From CAYPFY01 sp964410105 (lineage in GTDB: Bacteria > Bacteroidota > Ignavibacteria > UBA10030 > SZUA-254), in contig CAYPFY010000017.1 in NCBI GenBank assembly GCA_964410105.1, positions 1-64,000 of the forward strand: a stretch of 64,000 nt of DNA. The letters run 5' to 3'. The notes below the pieces were generated by a model, which ran no database searches, had not been told where the DNA came from, and saw only the letters and a program-made list of their open reading frames with translations. Within the stretch, counting starts at the first letter, position 1, and each line of letters begins with the position of its first letter. Positions 32,529 through 40,675 of this stretch are shown here, in pieces. The position numbers and the translations under genes are program-made.

Positions 32529-33767
32529 TTACGCCCTCAGACACTCGACGACATCCAGGTTCGCCGCCTTTCTCGCCGGCAGAAGTCCCGCCGCAAGTCC
32601 GATGGCCCCCAGGACGACCATGGTCGCAAATGCCACCGGCCATGAAAGTTCGGGCGCCCCGACGAATTCCTTTATGGGGATGTACTGCATGGCCTCGGTT
32701 ATGCCGAAGGCGATGGCAAATCCGATCGACGAACCGAGCGCTATAATGAAAAACGTCTGCATGAAGAACTGGAACATGATGGCAGACCGCTTTGCCCCGA
32801 CCGCCCGCTTGATGCCGATTTCCTTGACGCGCTCCTGGACGACGATGTACATGATGTTCGCCACTCCAATCCCTCCCACGGCGAGGGTGAAGCTTCCAAT
32901 GACTCCCAAAAAAATGTTGAAGGCGAGGAAGAAGTAGAAGATGAATTTATCGAAATTGTTCGTGTCCCAGATCCATATCGCATCTTTGTCGCTCGGATCG
33001 AATTTGTACCTTTTTCCCAGAAGAGTCCGGACCTGGTCGTTCAGGGCCTCCGAGTTTCGGGGGTCCTTGCCCGTGAAGATGATGTTACGGATGTTCCGCG
33101 CCCCGAAGACGGAGGCAAAGGTCGACGCCGGGATGAATATTCTGTCCTTGTCACGCCTGTTGTACGAGGAGTTTTGGGTTTTTTTCAGCATCACTCCGAC
33201 GACCGTGAAGGGCACCGGGCCTACGTAGACAAGCTTTCCCACCGCTGTGCCCTCACCGAAGAGTTGTTCTTTGACATTGTCCCCAAGGACCACTACCCTC
33301 CGGCGCCCCTCCATGTCGAGGTCGTTGATGAACCGTCCGCCCGATGCCGCGATGATGTTTCGCATTTCCCCGTAAATCGGGTAGACGCCCGCCACCGCGC
33401 TGTTGGTGATGTTCTCGCCGAGATGAACCGGGTAGTCATTCTTGCTGTATTCGGGGGAAATCTTGTCGATTCCAGGTATCTGCGAGGCGAGCAGCTTGGC
33501 ATCGTCTTCGATGAGCATGATGGGCCTCCCGACGCCGAAACCCTCAAAAGGTTTGGTCGTTCTTCCGGGGAACATGATGGCGATTCTCTCCCCGATGCCG
33601 TGCATGTTGATGGCGAGCTGACGCTTGAATCCCATGCCGAAGGCAAGCAGGACGACGATTGCGACCGTTCCCCAGACGATCCCGAATGTGGTGAGAAATG
33701 ACCTGAGTTTTTGCGCCCTGAGGTCTTCCAGGAATTCCCAGAGCGTGATCAGGAACCGGCCGATCAT
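32529..33767 (-). CDS. MacB/FtsX-type ABC transporter permease
   Basis: 412 residues with the same layout as its downstream neighbour: one N-terminal helix, a periplasmic domain, then three helices with VKEIGIKRAVGAKRSAIM as the coupling motif. The two permeases are clearly paralogous but far from identical, which suggests a heterodimer. The start overlaps the adaptor stop by ATGA. Family members export peptides, lipids or antibiotics, and they transmit motion rather than forming a pore. The substrate cannot be told here. Confidence 0.92.
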   Translation of the reverse strand: MIGRFLITLWEFLEDLRAQKLRSFLTTFGIVWGTVAIVVLLAFGMGFKRQLAINMHGIGERIAIMFPGRTTKPFEGFGVGRPIMLIEDDAKLLASQIPGIDKISPEYSKNDYPVHLGENITNSAVAGVYPIYGEMRNIIAASGGRFINDLDMEGRRRVVVLGDNVKEQLFGEGTAVGKLVYVGPVPFTVVGVMLKKTQNSSYNRRDKDRIFIPASTFASVFGARNIRNIIFTGKDPRNSEALNDQVRTLLGKRYKFDPSDKDAIWIWDTNNFDKFIFYFFLAFNIFLGVIGSFTLAVGGIGVANIMYIVVQERVKEIGIKRAVGAKRSAIMFQFFMQTFFIIALGSSIGFAIAFGITEAMQYIPIKEFVGAPELSWPVAFATMVVLGAIGLAAGLLPARKAANLDVVECLRA

Positions 33768-34855
33768 TCGATTTTCTTCACCGGCTTTTCGAAGACGGAA
33801 TCCCCCTCGGCGATGTTTGAGACTATTTCAACGTTGATCGCATCGCTCAGTCCCGTCTTCAGATAGATTTCCTGGGATTTCCCTCCGGGGAGGGCTCGCT
33901 TGACGAAGGCGGAGTCGTTCCGGAATGTGACGACCCGCTCCGGAAGCATGAGGACGTTCTTCTTTTCCCTTATGATGATGTTGGCGTTGGCCGAATAGCC
34001 TGCCCGGAGGGTGGCGTTGCTCGCCTGGGGGATGAGTATTTCTATCGGGAAGACAGTGGCGTTTTCTTTCTTTTCGGCCTTCAATGATATTTTCCGCAAC
34101 TTTCCCCTCACGGTGTCGTTAGGAAGGGCGCCTACCTTAAGGATGGTCTCCATACCCTCTTTGAGCTTGCCGACATCGATTTCATCAACGGTTCCCTTGA
34201 AGATGAGCCGCTCCATGTTCGCCATTTTCATCAGGACCGTTCCCTCCTGATAGGTGGTCAGCGGCGTGACGGGGTCCCCGACTTCCACAGTCTTGCTCAA
34301 TACGTATCCGTCGATGGGCGCTTTGACGATCGACTCGATTTCTGTGTTATCGATTTTTACTCTTCCGCTCTGGAGCAGCGCGAGGTGCTCGTTGGCCATT
34401 TTCAGCCTCAACTGGGCTTCCTGGTCGCGCTTTTGAAAATCTTCGAATTCCTTGGTCGATATAAGCTGCTTTTTGACGAGCGATTCTTCCCTCACTCTCT
34501 CTTTGGTGAGATTGTCGAGCTCGTTTTCCGCAAGCTGGACCTGCCTCTTGGCATCCGCAAGTTCAAGAGGCGTCGGATCGGGCCGCACCTCGAGTAACGG
34601 ATCCCCGGCCTTGACGTAGGTGCCGGCGTCGGCAAAGATGCGCTTCACGACTCCCGAAACTTTTGATTTTATGGAAATCTCATTCTCCGGCTCTATGGTC
34701 CCCACGGCAAGGGCCTTGTCAATGATGTTTCCCTTGACAACTTTGACCTTGCCCAGGTCCCCTTCTGAGTTGTTTTTGGATCCGCTGAAAATGAAAATGC
34801 CCCCTCCCACAATCGAGATGACAGCGACGGAGGAGATGATGACTTTCTTTTTCAT
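33764..34855 (-). CDS. membrane-fusion (HlyD/MacA-type) periplasmic adaptor
   Basis: 363 residues with an N-terminal membrane anchor (about 5-24). The lipoyl-like halves are around ALAVGTIEPENEISIKSKVSGVVKR and ESIVKAPIDGYVLSKTVEVGDPV. A coiled-coil hairpin lies between them (about 100-170, with EEKLVKKQLISTKEFEDFQKR-like heptads). The beta-barrel domain follows. It links an inner-membrane pump to an outer-membrane channel. The two permease genes follow with overlap, but no TolC or ATPase gene is adjacent. The next gene upstream is purE, 99 nt away. Confidence 0.92.
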   Translation of the reverse strand: MKKKVIISSVAVISIVGGGIFIFSGSKNNSEGDLGKVKVVKGNIIDKALAVGTIEPENEISIKSKVSGVVKRIFADAGTYVKAGDPLLEVRPDPTPLELADAKRQVQLAENELDNLTKERVREESLVKKQLISTKEFEDFQKRDQEAQLRLKMANEHLALLQSGRVKIDNTEIESIVKAPIDGYVLSKTVEVGDPVTPLTTYQEGTVLMKMANMERLIFKGTVDEIDVGKLKEGMETILKVGALPNDTVRGKLRKISLKAEKKENATVFPIEILIPQASNATLRAGYSANANIIIREKKNVLMLPERVVTFRNDSAFVKRALPGGKSQEIYLKTGLSDAINVEIVSNIAEGDSVFEKPVKKIE

Positions 34856-34954
34856 GAGGTTTTCCCGGGATGTGAGGTTGGCCGCTTTGAAGCCTACGAT
34901 CTCGGGGGGGGAATGTTGCGTATAAGAAGCGGAATGCCCGCTCCTGCGGGGGAA

Positions 34955-35479
34955 TCAGCGCTTCCGGGGGAGGATCGTCTTGTAACCCCTCTTCTCGATT
35001 TCGTGGACCGATTTCTCGACCTTCTTCCTGAGCCCGTCTTTCATCTGCAGGAGTCTTGCCTCCAGCTTCCGGTCTGAAAGGGCGATGATCTGGGCAGCCA
35101 GGATGCCTGCATTTTCTGCGCCGTTGAGGGCTACCGTCGCCACAGGGACTCCCGGGGGCATCTGGACTATCGATAGTATGGAGTCCAATCCGTCAACCGA
35201 GTTCCGGGATTTTACAGGCACCCCTATCACAGGAAGGGTTGTGAGGGAGGCGACCATTCCAGGGAGATGCGCCGAGCCTCCCGCCCCCGCGATGATGACC
35301 TTCAGCCCCCGCCGGGCCGCAGCGCTCGCATAACCGACCATTCTCTTCGGGGTTCGGTGCGCCGAGACTATCGTGATCTCAAATGGCACGCCGAATTTTT
35401 CAAGGACTGTGGCCGCCTCGGTCATGACCTCAAGGTCAGACTTGCTTCCCATGATGATTCCCACCAGAGGGGTTTTCAT
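34955..35479 (-). CDS. purE: N5-carboxyaminoimidazole ribonucleotide mutase
   Basis: 174 residues. Moves the carboxyl group of N5-CAIR to give CAIR in de novo purine synthesis. The class I PurE motif GSKSDLE, the VSAHRTPKRM block and the AGAGGSAHLPGMVASLT loop are intact. The long C-terminal extension ends in a basic helix. It overlaps purK by ATGA, so the two consecutive pathway enzymes are translated together. Confidence 0.97.
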   Translation of the reverse strand: MKTPLVGIIMGSKSDLEVMTEAATVLEKFGVPFEITIVSAHRTPKRMVGYASAAARRGLKVIIAGAGGSAHLPGMVASLTTLPVIGVPVKSRNSVDGLDSILSIVQMPPGVPVATVALNGAENAGILAAQIIALSDRKLEARLLQMKDGLRKKVEKSVHEIEKRGYKTILPRKR

Positions 35480-36633
35480 GCAAATGCTTTCAAATGGTTT
35501 TTTACGAAAACAGCTTTCTGGAGGGCAGCCTCGACATCGGCGTCGAGTATGGTGACATGCCCCATTTTCCTGAAAGGCTTTGTCTCTTGCTTTCCATAAA
35601 GATGCAGATGAGCCCCCTCAAGGGCCATGATTCTGTCTATTCCTTCGTACCGCACGGGGCCTGTTCGGCCCTCCGCCCCAAGAATGTTGACCATCGCGGC
35701 CGGGGATGTCCCCCGGGTCGACCCAAGCGGTAGGTCGAGGATCGCCCTCAGATGCTGCTCATACTGCGACGTGACGTTGGCTTCGATTGTGTGGTGCCCG
35801 CTGTTATGAGGCCGGGGCGCAATCTCATTGACCAGGATCTCTCCGCCGGGCATGACGAACATTTCCACGGCGGCTATGCCCACAATCCCGAGGGCCCGCG
35901 CTGTCTTTACCGCAATTTCATCTGCCGCTTTCTGAATTTTTTCTGAAACTCTGGCCGGGGCTACAAGATATTCGACGAGATTGGCCTCGGGCTCGAAGAT
36001 CATCTCAACCGCCGGGTATGTCCGGGTGTCGCCCGAAGAGTTTCGGGCGACGATGACCGAGATTTCACACTGAAACTCTACCCAACGCTCCAGGACGCTG
36101 GGCTCCTCGAATGCTTCGTCGATGTCCTGCGGTGACCGGATTTTTCTGACACCCCTTCCGTCATAGCCCGCCGTGCGCAGTTTCTGCACCGCCGGCAGGA
36201 AATTTTCAAGCCGGCGGAGATGCCCCTTTCCCTCGACGATTTCGAAATCGGTTGTCGGGATCCCGTGCTCCCGGAGAAAACCTTTTTGCCGGCCCTTGTC
36301 TCTGATGATCTCGATGACACGGGGCTGCGGGCGCACGATGACTCCCTCTTTCTCCAGCCGCGCGAGGGCCTCGACATTGACGTTTTCAATCTCGATGGTG
36401 ACGACATCGAGTTTTTTCGCAAACCGGTAAAGTGTGTCGAAGTCGGTGAGGGGTCCCGCGACGAAGTTTTCCGCCAGGCTCCGGCAGGGTGAATACTCAT
36501 CCCGATCGAGGACGCTGATGGATAGATCGAAATTGACGGCGGACTGGATCAGCATCCTGCCCAGCTGCCCGCCTCCGACGATCCCCAGTTTCACTGCGGT
36601 GATGCTCTTGTCCACCTGATATCCGCTAGCCAT
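35476..36633 (-). CDS. purK: N5-carboxyaminoimidazole ribonucleotide synthase
   Basis: An ATP-grasp ligase that makes N5-CAIR from AIR, bicarbonate and ATP. The N-terminal nucleotide-binding motif is GIVGGGQLGRMLI; the grasp domain has KLRTAGYDGRGVR, and the metal site is VNEIAPRPHNSGHHTIEA. From ATG 36633 the protein has 385 residues. The upstream frame stays open to 36684, but that would lie within the RidA gene. It overlaps the RidA stop by 8 nt and is coupled to purE. Product numbering and motifs agree with PurK. Confidence 0.96.
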   Translation of the reverse strand: MASGYQVDKSITAVKLGIVGGGQLGRMLIQSAVNFDLSISVLDRDEYSPCRSLAENFVAGPLTDFDTLYRFAKKLDVVTIEIENVNVEALARLEKEGVIVRPQPRVIEIIRDKGRQKGFLREHGIPTTDFEIVEGKGHLRRLENFLPAVQKLRTAGYDGRGVRKIRSPQDIDEAFEEPSVLERWVEFQCEISVIVARNSSGDTRTYPAVEMIFEPEANLVEYLVAPARVSEKIQKAADEIAVKTARALGIVGIAAVEMFVMPGGEILVNEIAPRPHNSGHHTIEANVTSQYEQHLRAILDLPLGSTRGTSPAAMVNILGAEGRTGPVRYEGIDRIMALEGAHLHLYGKQETKPFRKMGHVTILDADVEAALQKAVFVKNHLKAFA

Positions 36634-37030
36634 CCGAAAGATATGCTTCCGCCTCGATCTCAACCAGCATGGCCGGGTCGACAAGCCCCGCCACTTCTAT
36701 CATCGACGTAACAGGGCGGATTTTCTCGAAAATCTCGCCATGCGCCTTTCCGACTTTTTCCCAGTCACCGATGTTCGTCACAAAGATTCTCGTTCGCACA
36801 ACGTCGGCGAGGCCTCCGCCCGCCTTCTTTAACGCATCGTCAATGTTGCGGATCGCCTGGATGGTTTGCGCATAGGCGTCGCCGGCCCCGACGATTTTTC
36901 CCTCAGTCCCCGTCGCGGTTGTCCCGGAAACCCAGATGTGCCGTCCCATCCTTACCGCGCGGGAATATCCGACGACGGGCTCCCACGGCGTTCCGCTCGA
37001 AATGTTTTTCCTTTCGGCTTCTTTTTTCAT
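36626..37030 (-). CDS. RidA/YjgF/YER057c-family protein
   Basis: 134 residues; one chain of a trimer in this family. The conserved pattern VSGTTATG, TIQAIRNIDDALKKAGG and VVRTRIFVTNIGDWEKVGKAHGEIF is seen, with the key Arg in VVRTRIFV. Canonical RidA releases ammonia from reactive enamine intermediates. The C-terminal segment VEIEAEAYL fits members that keep the Glu. It overlaps purK by 8 nt and the upstream methyltransferase gene by ATGA, so it is part of one operon. The precise subgroup is not assigned. Confidence 0.9.
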   Translation of the reverse strand: MKKEAERKNISSGTPWEPVVGYSRAVRMGRHIWVSGTTATGTEGKIVGAGDAYAQTIQAIRNIDDALKKAGGGLADVVRTRIFVTNIGDWEKVGKAHGEIFEKIRPVTSMIEVAGLVDPAMLVEIEAEAYLSDG

Positions 37031-37608
37031 CGGGTAATGCGGGGAATGTATGCCGGGACACGGGAAGTGTACTCCTCGAACGCCGCGCCGAATTTTTCCA
37101 CCAAAAGCTTTTCTTCGCTCCGGACCCGGATGTGAGTGCCGAAGTAGTAAAGCAGTATGGCAGGGGGAATGGCAATCCAGTTGCTTACGACGAGTCCCGT
37201 TGCTATGAGCATCCCGAACATGCCGGCATAGATGGGGTTCCGGACGACCGAGTACGGCCCGTCGGTGATGAGCTCGTGATCCTCACTGATCTGCGCGGCG
37301 AGGGCCCATTGCTTGCCAAGCCTCCTCACGGCGGCTATCGTCAGCCAGATCGATCCGGCGGCCAGCCCGATGGCGACCGCCCCTCCGGCGGCGCCCAGCA
37401 CCGGCGAGGAGACGATGGGCTCCCCGGCCGGCCGGCGAATGGCCCACACCAGTGAGTAGGCGATGGCTTGGAGTATCAGTCCCGCTCGAGCTCTCCCGCT
37501 GCGGGTTTTTATCGTCGATGGCGGAGGCTTCTTGCGGAAGAGGAATGCGCCTGCAAAGATGAACCAGCAGAGTATGACGACGCCGAAACTTATCTCGCTA
37601 AAAGTCAT
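37027..37608 (-). CDS. ICMT-like (isoprenylcysteine carboxyl methyltransferase-type) membrane protein
   Basis: 193 residues with about five hydrophobic helices. The C-terminal half has the ICMT/PEMT signature GPYSVVRNPIYAGMFGMLI, followed by a long helix and RVRSEEKLLVEKFGAAFEEYTSRVPAYIP. Those His/Arg/Glu residues bind S-adenosylmethionine in the family. Bacterial members methylate lipids or small acids in the inner membrane; the substrate here is unknown. It sits between apaG and the RidA-family gene and overlaps the latter by ATGA. Confidence 0.88.
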   Translation of the reverse strand: MTFSEISFGVVILCWFIFAGAFLFRKKPPPSTIKTRSGRARAGLILQAIAYSLVWAIRRPAGEPIVSSPVLGAAGGAVAIGLAAGSIWLTIAAVRRLGKQWALAAQISEDHELITDGPYSVVRNPIYAGMFGMLIATGLVVSNWIAIPPAILLYYFGTHIRVRSEEKLLVEKFGAAFEEYTSRVPAYIPRITR

Positions 37609-37659
37609 TGCGGACGGATGCCCCCAGGACCTGAAGTATAGACTTGAATTCTCTCGACC

Positions 37660-38088
37660 CTAATTTGCCCGCGCCCGCAAAGAGAACCGAGGGATCGTTA
37701 CCCTGAAGAATTCCCCCGCTCCGCGCTGCATCAGGTAGGTTCCCTCCATTGTTCCCTCGAAGGAATCGAGGACGCAAAAGCTGTTGTACTGATGGGATTT
37801 CCCCGCCTCGATCACGGGCTGCTTCCCCACAACGCCTTCTCCCTCTACTTCCTCGACGCGCCCCCCCGCATGGTTGATGTACCAGTGACGCCGGAGGAGC
37901 TGGACGCTCCCCGACGACCGGTTCTCGATGCGTACGAAATACGCGAAGACGAATTTCCGCTCCATGACGTCCGATTCATGGTCGAGATAAACCGGGCGTA
38001 CCTGGATCGTGATGCCCTCCGTCGTCGCTGTGTAAAGGCCAGTAAAAATTTCCACGGTGAACTCCTTGCTCGCCATCCCCTCTACCAT
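37660..38088 (-). CDS. apaG: ApaG (DUF525) protein
   Basis: 142 residues that fit ApaG along the full length: VRIENRSSGSVQLLRRHWYI, VEGEGVVGKQPVI, GKSHQYNSFCVLDSFEGTMEGTY and FFRVTIPRFSL. It is a single immunoglobulin-like beta domain. ApaG is linked to divalent metal resistance and cobalt/magnesium balance in enterobacteria, but no reaction is established. ATTATAATTTC lies immediately before the ATG and may be a -7-type promoter element. The gene lies 28 nt behind the APC permease gene. Confidence 0.95.
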   Translation of the reverse strand: MVEGMASKEFTVEIFTGLYTATTEGITIQVRPVYLDHESDVMERKFVFAYFVRIENRSSGSVQLLRRHWYINHAGGRVEEVEGEGVVGKQPVIEAGKSHQYNSFCVLDSFEGTMEGTYLMQRGAGEFFRVTIPRFSLRARAN

Positions 38089-38116
38089 GAAATTATAATC
38101 AATTTCCGGGAAAGTT

Positions 38117-39454
38117 TCACCTTTCCACGACCGGGCGCGATTTTTGTTTCCAGTAGAAATACGCCGGCACCCCCGTAACGATGATCCCTGCCCCGATGAG
38201 GGAGTCTTTTGGATCTTCCATTATCGTCGATGCGACAAGGCACATCGAAAATAGTATGAAAAGTATCGGGGTGAGCGGATATCCCCAGGTCTTGTACGGG
38301 CGCGCCGCATCCCCTCGGCGCTTCCTCAGTATGATGACCGCACCCGCCGACATGGCATAGAAAATCCAGGAGGCGAAGACGACGTAGGTAGCCAGCTGAA
38401 CATAACTTCCGGTGATCACCAGGATCATGGAGATTACGGCCTGCGCGATGAGGGATGCTACAGGGGTCTCGTACCGGGGGTGTATCTCCGCAAGTTTTTT
38501 GAAGAAAAGCCCTTCCCGTGCCATTTCATAATAGATTCTCGGACAGGTGAATATGTATCCGTTGTTCGTGCCAAATGTCGAGATGATGACGGCGAGGGAT
38601 ATGAACGCGGCTCCCCCCGATCCCAGGATTTTTGTGGCGGCATCCGACGCAACAAGGCTTGATTGCGCCATTCCCGCGGGAGAGAGGACGTAGATCATAG
38701 AGAAATTGGCAAGAATGTAGACAGCCATGACAAGGAGGGTGCCCCTGAATAGAGCTCGGGGTAGATTTCTGCCGGGATCGATTACTTCTCCCGCTACGTA
38801 TGTTATTTCTATCCACCCGTCGTACGCCCAGAGGACGGCAACGATGGCAAGCGTGATCGGCCCCGCGATGCCCGATAGGGGAAGGGCCGGCAGGAGGGGT
38901 GAGAAATTGCCAACGGATCCTCCGCTCCAGATGAGGCTCAGGGAGCAGAGGAGCGCCAGCGCCGCGATCTTGGCGAGCGTGAATCCGTTCTGAATTCTCG
39001 CACCAAGTTTTATTCCGAAGCAGTTGACGATGGTGAGGAGGACGATCGAGGCGACCGCAATGAGTTTTAGGCCAGTAGGATCGAGGGGGAAGAAATAACC
39101 GAGATAGATGGCAAATGTCATCGCGACCGCAGCGATCGATGCGGTGTTGATGACGGTGAATGCCGCCCAGCCGTAGAGGAATCCCCAGAGCGGGCTGTAT
39201 GCCTCGCGTATGTAAACGTATTGGCCGCCGGCCCGCGGCATCAGGACGCCGAGCTCGGCTATCGAGAGGGATCCGAAGAGGCTGACTATGCCGCCGACGA
39301 TCCAGACGCCGATGATGAGGGCTGATGATCCGACTCCGAGGGCTATGGCGGCGGGCACGATGAAGATGCCCGACCCGATCATGCTGCCCACGTTGATCAT
39401 GGTGGAATCGAGGAGGGTAAGCTTACGCGGCAGTAGTTTGTCTTCGAGGCTCAC
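38117..39454 (-). CDS. APC-superfamily amino acid permease
   Basis: 445 residues from GTG 39454, with about 12 hydrophobic helices. The first helix carries STMINVGSMIGSGIFIVPAAIA, the GSGIF substrate-binding loop of the family; PRAGGQYVYIREAYSPLWGFLYGW is the conserved helix 2-3 region. It moves amino acids (or polyamines) across the inner membrane by proton or substrate exchange; specificity cannot be read off. It is downstream of the Rieske gene and upstream of apaG, all on the minus strand. Its sequence has no unusual domains. Confidence 0.94.
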   Translation of the reverse strand: MSLEDKLLPRKLTLLDSTMINVGSMIGSGIFIVPAAIALGVGSSALIIGVWIVGGIVSLFGSLSIAELGVLMPRAGGQYVYIREAYSPLWGFLYGWAAFTVINTASIAAVAMTFAIYLGYFFPLDPTGLKLIAVASIVLLTIVNCFGIKLGARIQNGFTLAKIAALALLCSLSLIWSGGSVGNFSPLLPALPLSGIAGPITLAIVAVLWAYDGWIEITYVAGEVIDPGRNLPRALFRGTLLVMAVYILANFSMIYVLSPAGMAQSSLVASDAATKILGSGGAAFISLAVIISTFGTNNGYIFTCPRIYYEMAREGLFFKKLAEIHPRYETPVASLIAQAVISMILVITGSYVQLATYVVFASWIFYAMSAGAVIILRKRRGDAARPYKTWGYPLTPILFILFSMCLVASTIMEDPKDSLIGAGIIVTGVPAYFYWKQKSRPVVER

Positions 39455-39478
39455 TGCGCTGTTCCCTCGCGACGCCTG

Positions 39479-40588
39479 TTACTTCCGGAGAGACGATCGA
39501 TAAGCCGCCTTGAGGAGGGTCTGGAAGTGATACACTCCCTGTTCCATGTCGACCGAGAATCTTCCCTTGTGGTACGCGAACGAATTCAGTCCTTTCTGTA
39601 CCTGCTCGCAGATGCCGATGTCCTCTTGCTGTATTTTGTCGCTCGAGGAGAGATCGTCGGCGATCAATCGCCGGGCGTCCGGGCTTGTGGTATCGTCGTA
39701 ATAATAGTCGAACAAGACTCTTGTCTTGTTGTGCGACACCGGCACTACTAGGTTGGTCTGTAACCGCCGGGGGAGGATGTTCAGCATGAGGTTGGGAAAT
39801 ATGAAGTAATAAAATGCCGTTCCCGATTCCCCGTAAAGATTGCCGGTCCCTGTGGTCGGACTGTGCTGGAGCGAGTATCTTTCGAAAACTTCGGTTTTGT
39901 ATTGCCCGTAGTCAAGTAGCTCGCAAAGCTCCGGGTGGACGAAGGGGAGGTGATATCCCTCAAGATAGTTGTCAACGTAGACTTTCCAGTTACATGAAAT
40001 ATCGTAGACTACGCGGCTGTGGAACTTTTTATTTGCAAGCGTTTGGGGAGAAATGCGCTCCCGGATTCCACTGAGAATTGTTTTGAGCGGGTTTTTCTCT
40101 CCGCCCAATCGGATGAAGATGAGCCCTTCCCATTCGTCGTGATCCAGCGGGATGAGTCCGTAGTTCCCCGGGTCGAAGAGTTCGACCCTGTCAAATCTCG
40201 GTACCCCCCGGAGGCTCCCGTCGAGCTGATAGGTCCAACCGTGGTATTTGCACTGGAGCATGGTGCAGCTGCCGCTGTCGTCCATGGCCAGGGGACCCCC
40301 GCGGTGCCGGCAGACATTGTAAAAACTTCGAATTTTTTGGTCCTTCCCGCAGACAAGTATGACCGGGTTGTCGGCTACGGTCCCGGTGAGGTAATCCCCC
40401 GGGTTCTGAAGCCGGCCCGAATGGCCGACAAGTTGCCATGATTTTGAGAAAATGGCGTGCTGCTCGAATTCATGAAATTGCGGATCGACATACCAGGATG
40501 AGGGGATGGTCTCCGACTTCGCTATCGGGACGATCGTGAGGTCCGATTCGTCGACTGGGGGAAACGGATTGCTCATGTCGCGGATCAT
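39479..40588 (-). CDS. Rieske non-haem iron oxygenase, alpha subunit
   Basis: About 369 residues from ATG 40588; a TTG at 40618 would add ten. The Rieske [2Fe-2S] ligands are in CRHRG (first pair) and CKYHGW (second pair). The mononuclear iron site has DNYLEGYHLPFVHP, with two His and a later Asp expected near the C-terminus. It is one of the ring-hydroxylating, choline-monooxygenase-like families that use electrons from a separate reductase. No reductase or ferredoxin gene is adjacent, so the partner is elsewhere. The substrate is unknown. It is in the minus-strand unit with the kinase gene 87 nt upstream. Confidence 0.93.
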   Translation of the reverse strand: MIRDMSNPFPPVDESDLTIVPIAKSETIPSSWYVDPQFHEFEQHAIFSKSWQLVGHSGRLQNPGDYLTGTVADNPVILVCGKDQKIRSFYNVCRHRGGPLAMDDSGSCTMLQCKYHGWTYQLDGSLRGVPRFDRVELFDPGNYGLIPLDHDEWEGLIFIRLGGEKNPLKTILSGIRERISPQTLANKKFHSRVVYDISCNWKVYVDNYLEGYHLPFVHPELCELLDYGQYKTEVFERYSLQHSPTTGTGNLYGESGTAFYYFIFPNLMLNILPRRLQTNLVVPVSHNKTRVLFDYYYDDTTSPDARRLIADDLSSSDKIQQEDIGICEQVQKGLNSFAYHKGRFSVDMEQGVYHFQTLLKAAYRSSLRK

Positions 40589-40675
40589 TGTGATCGTCGG
40601 CAATACTTCTTGTTCCAAAGATTCTGCTTTGCCAGGGAATGGTTGCGAAGGATCGAAGCGTCAGAGTTGTCCATC

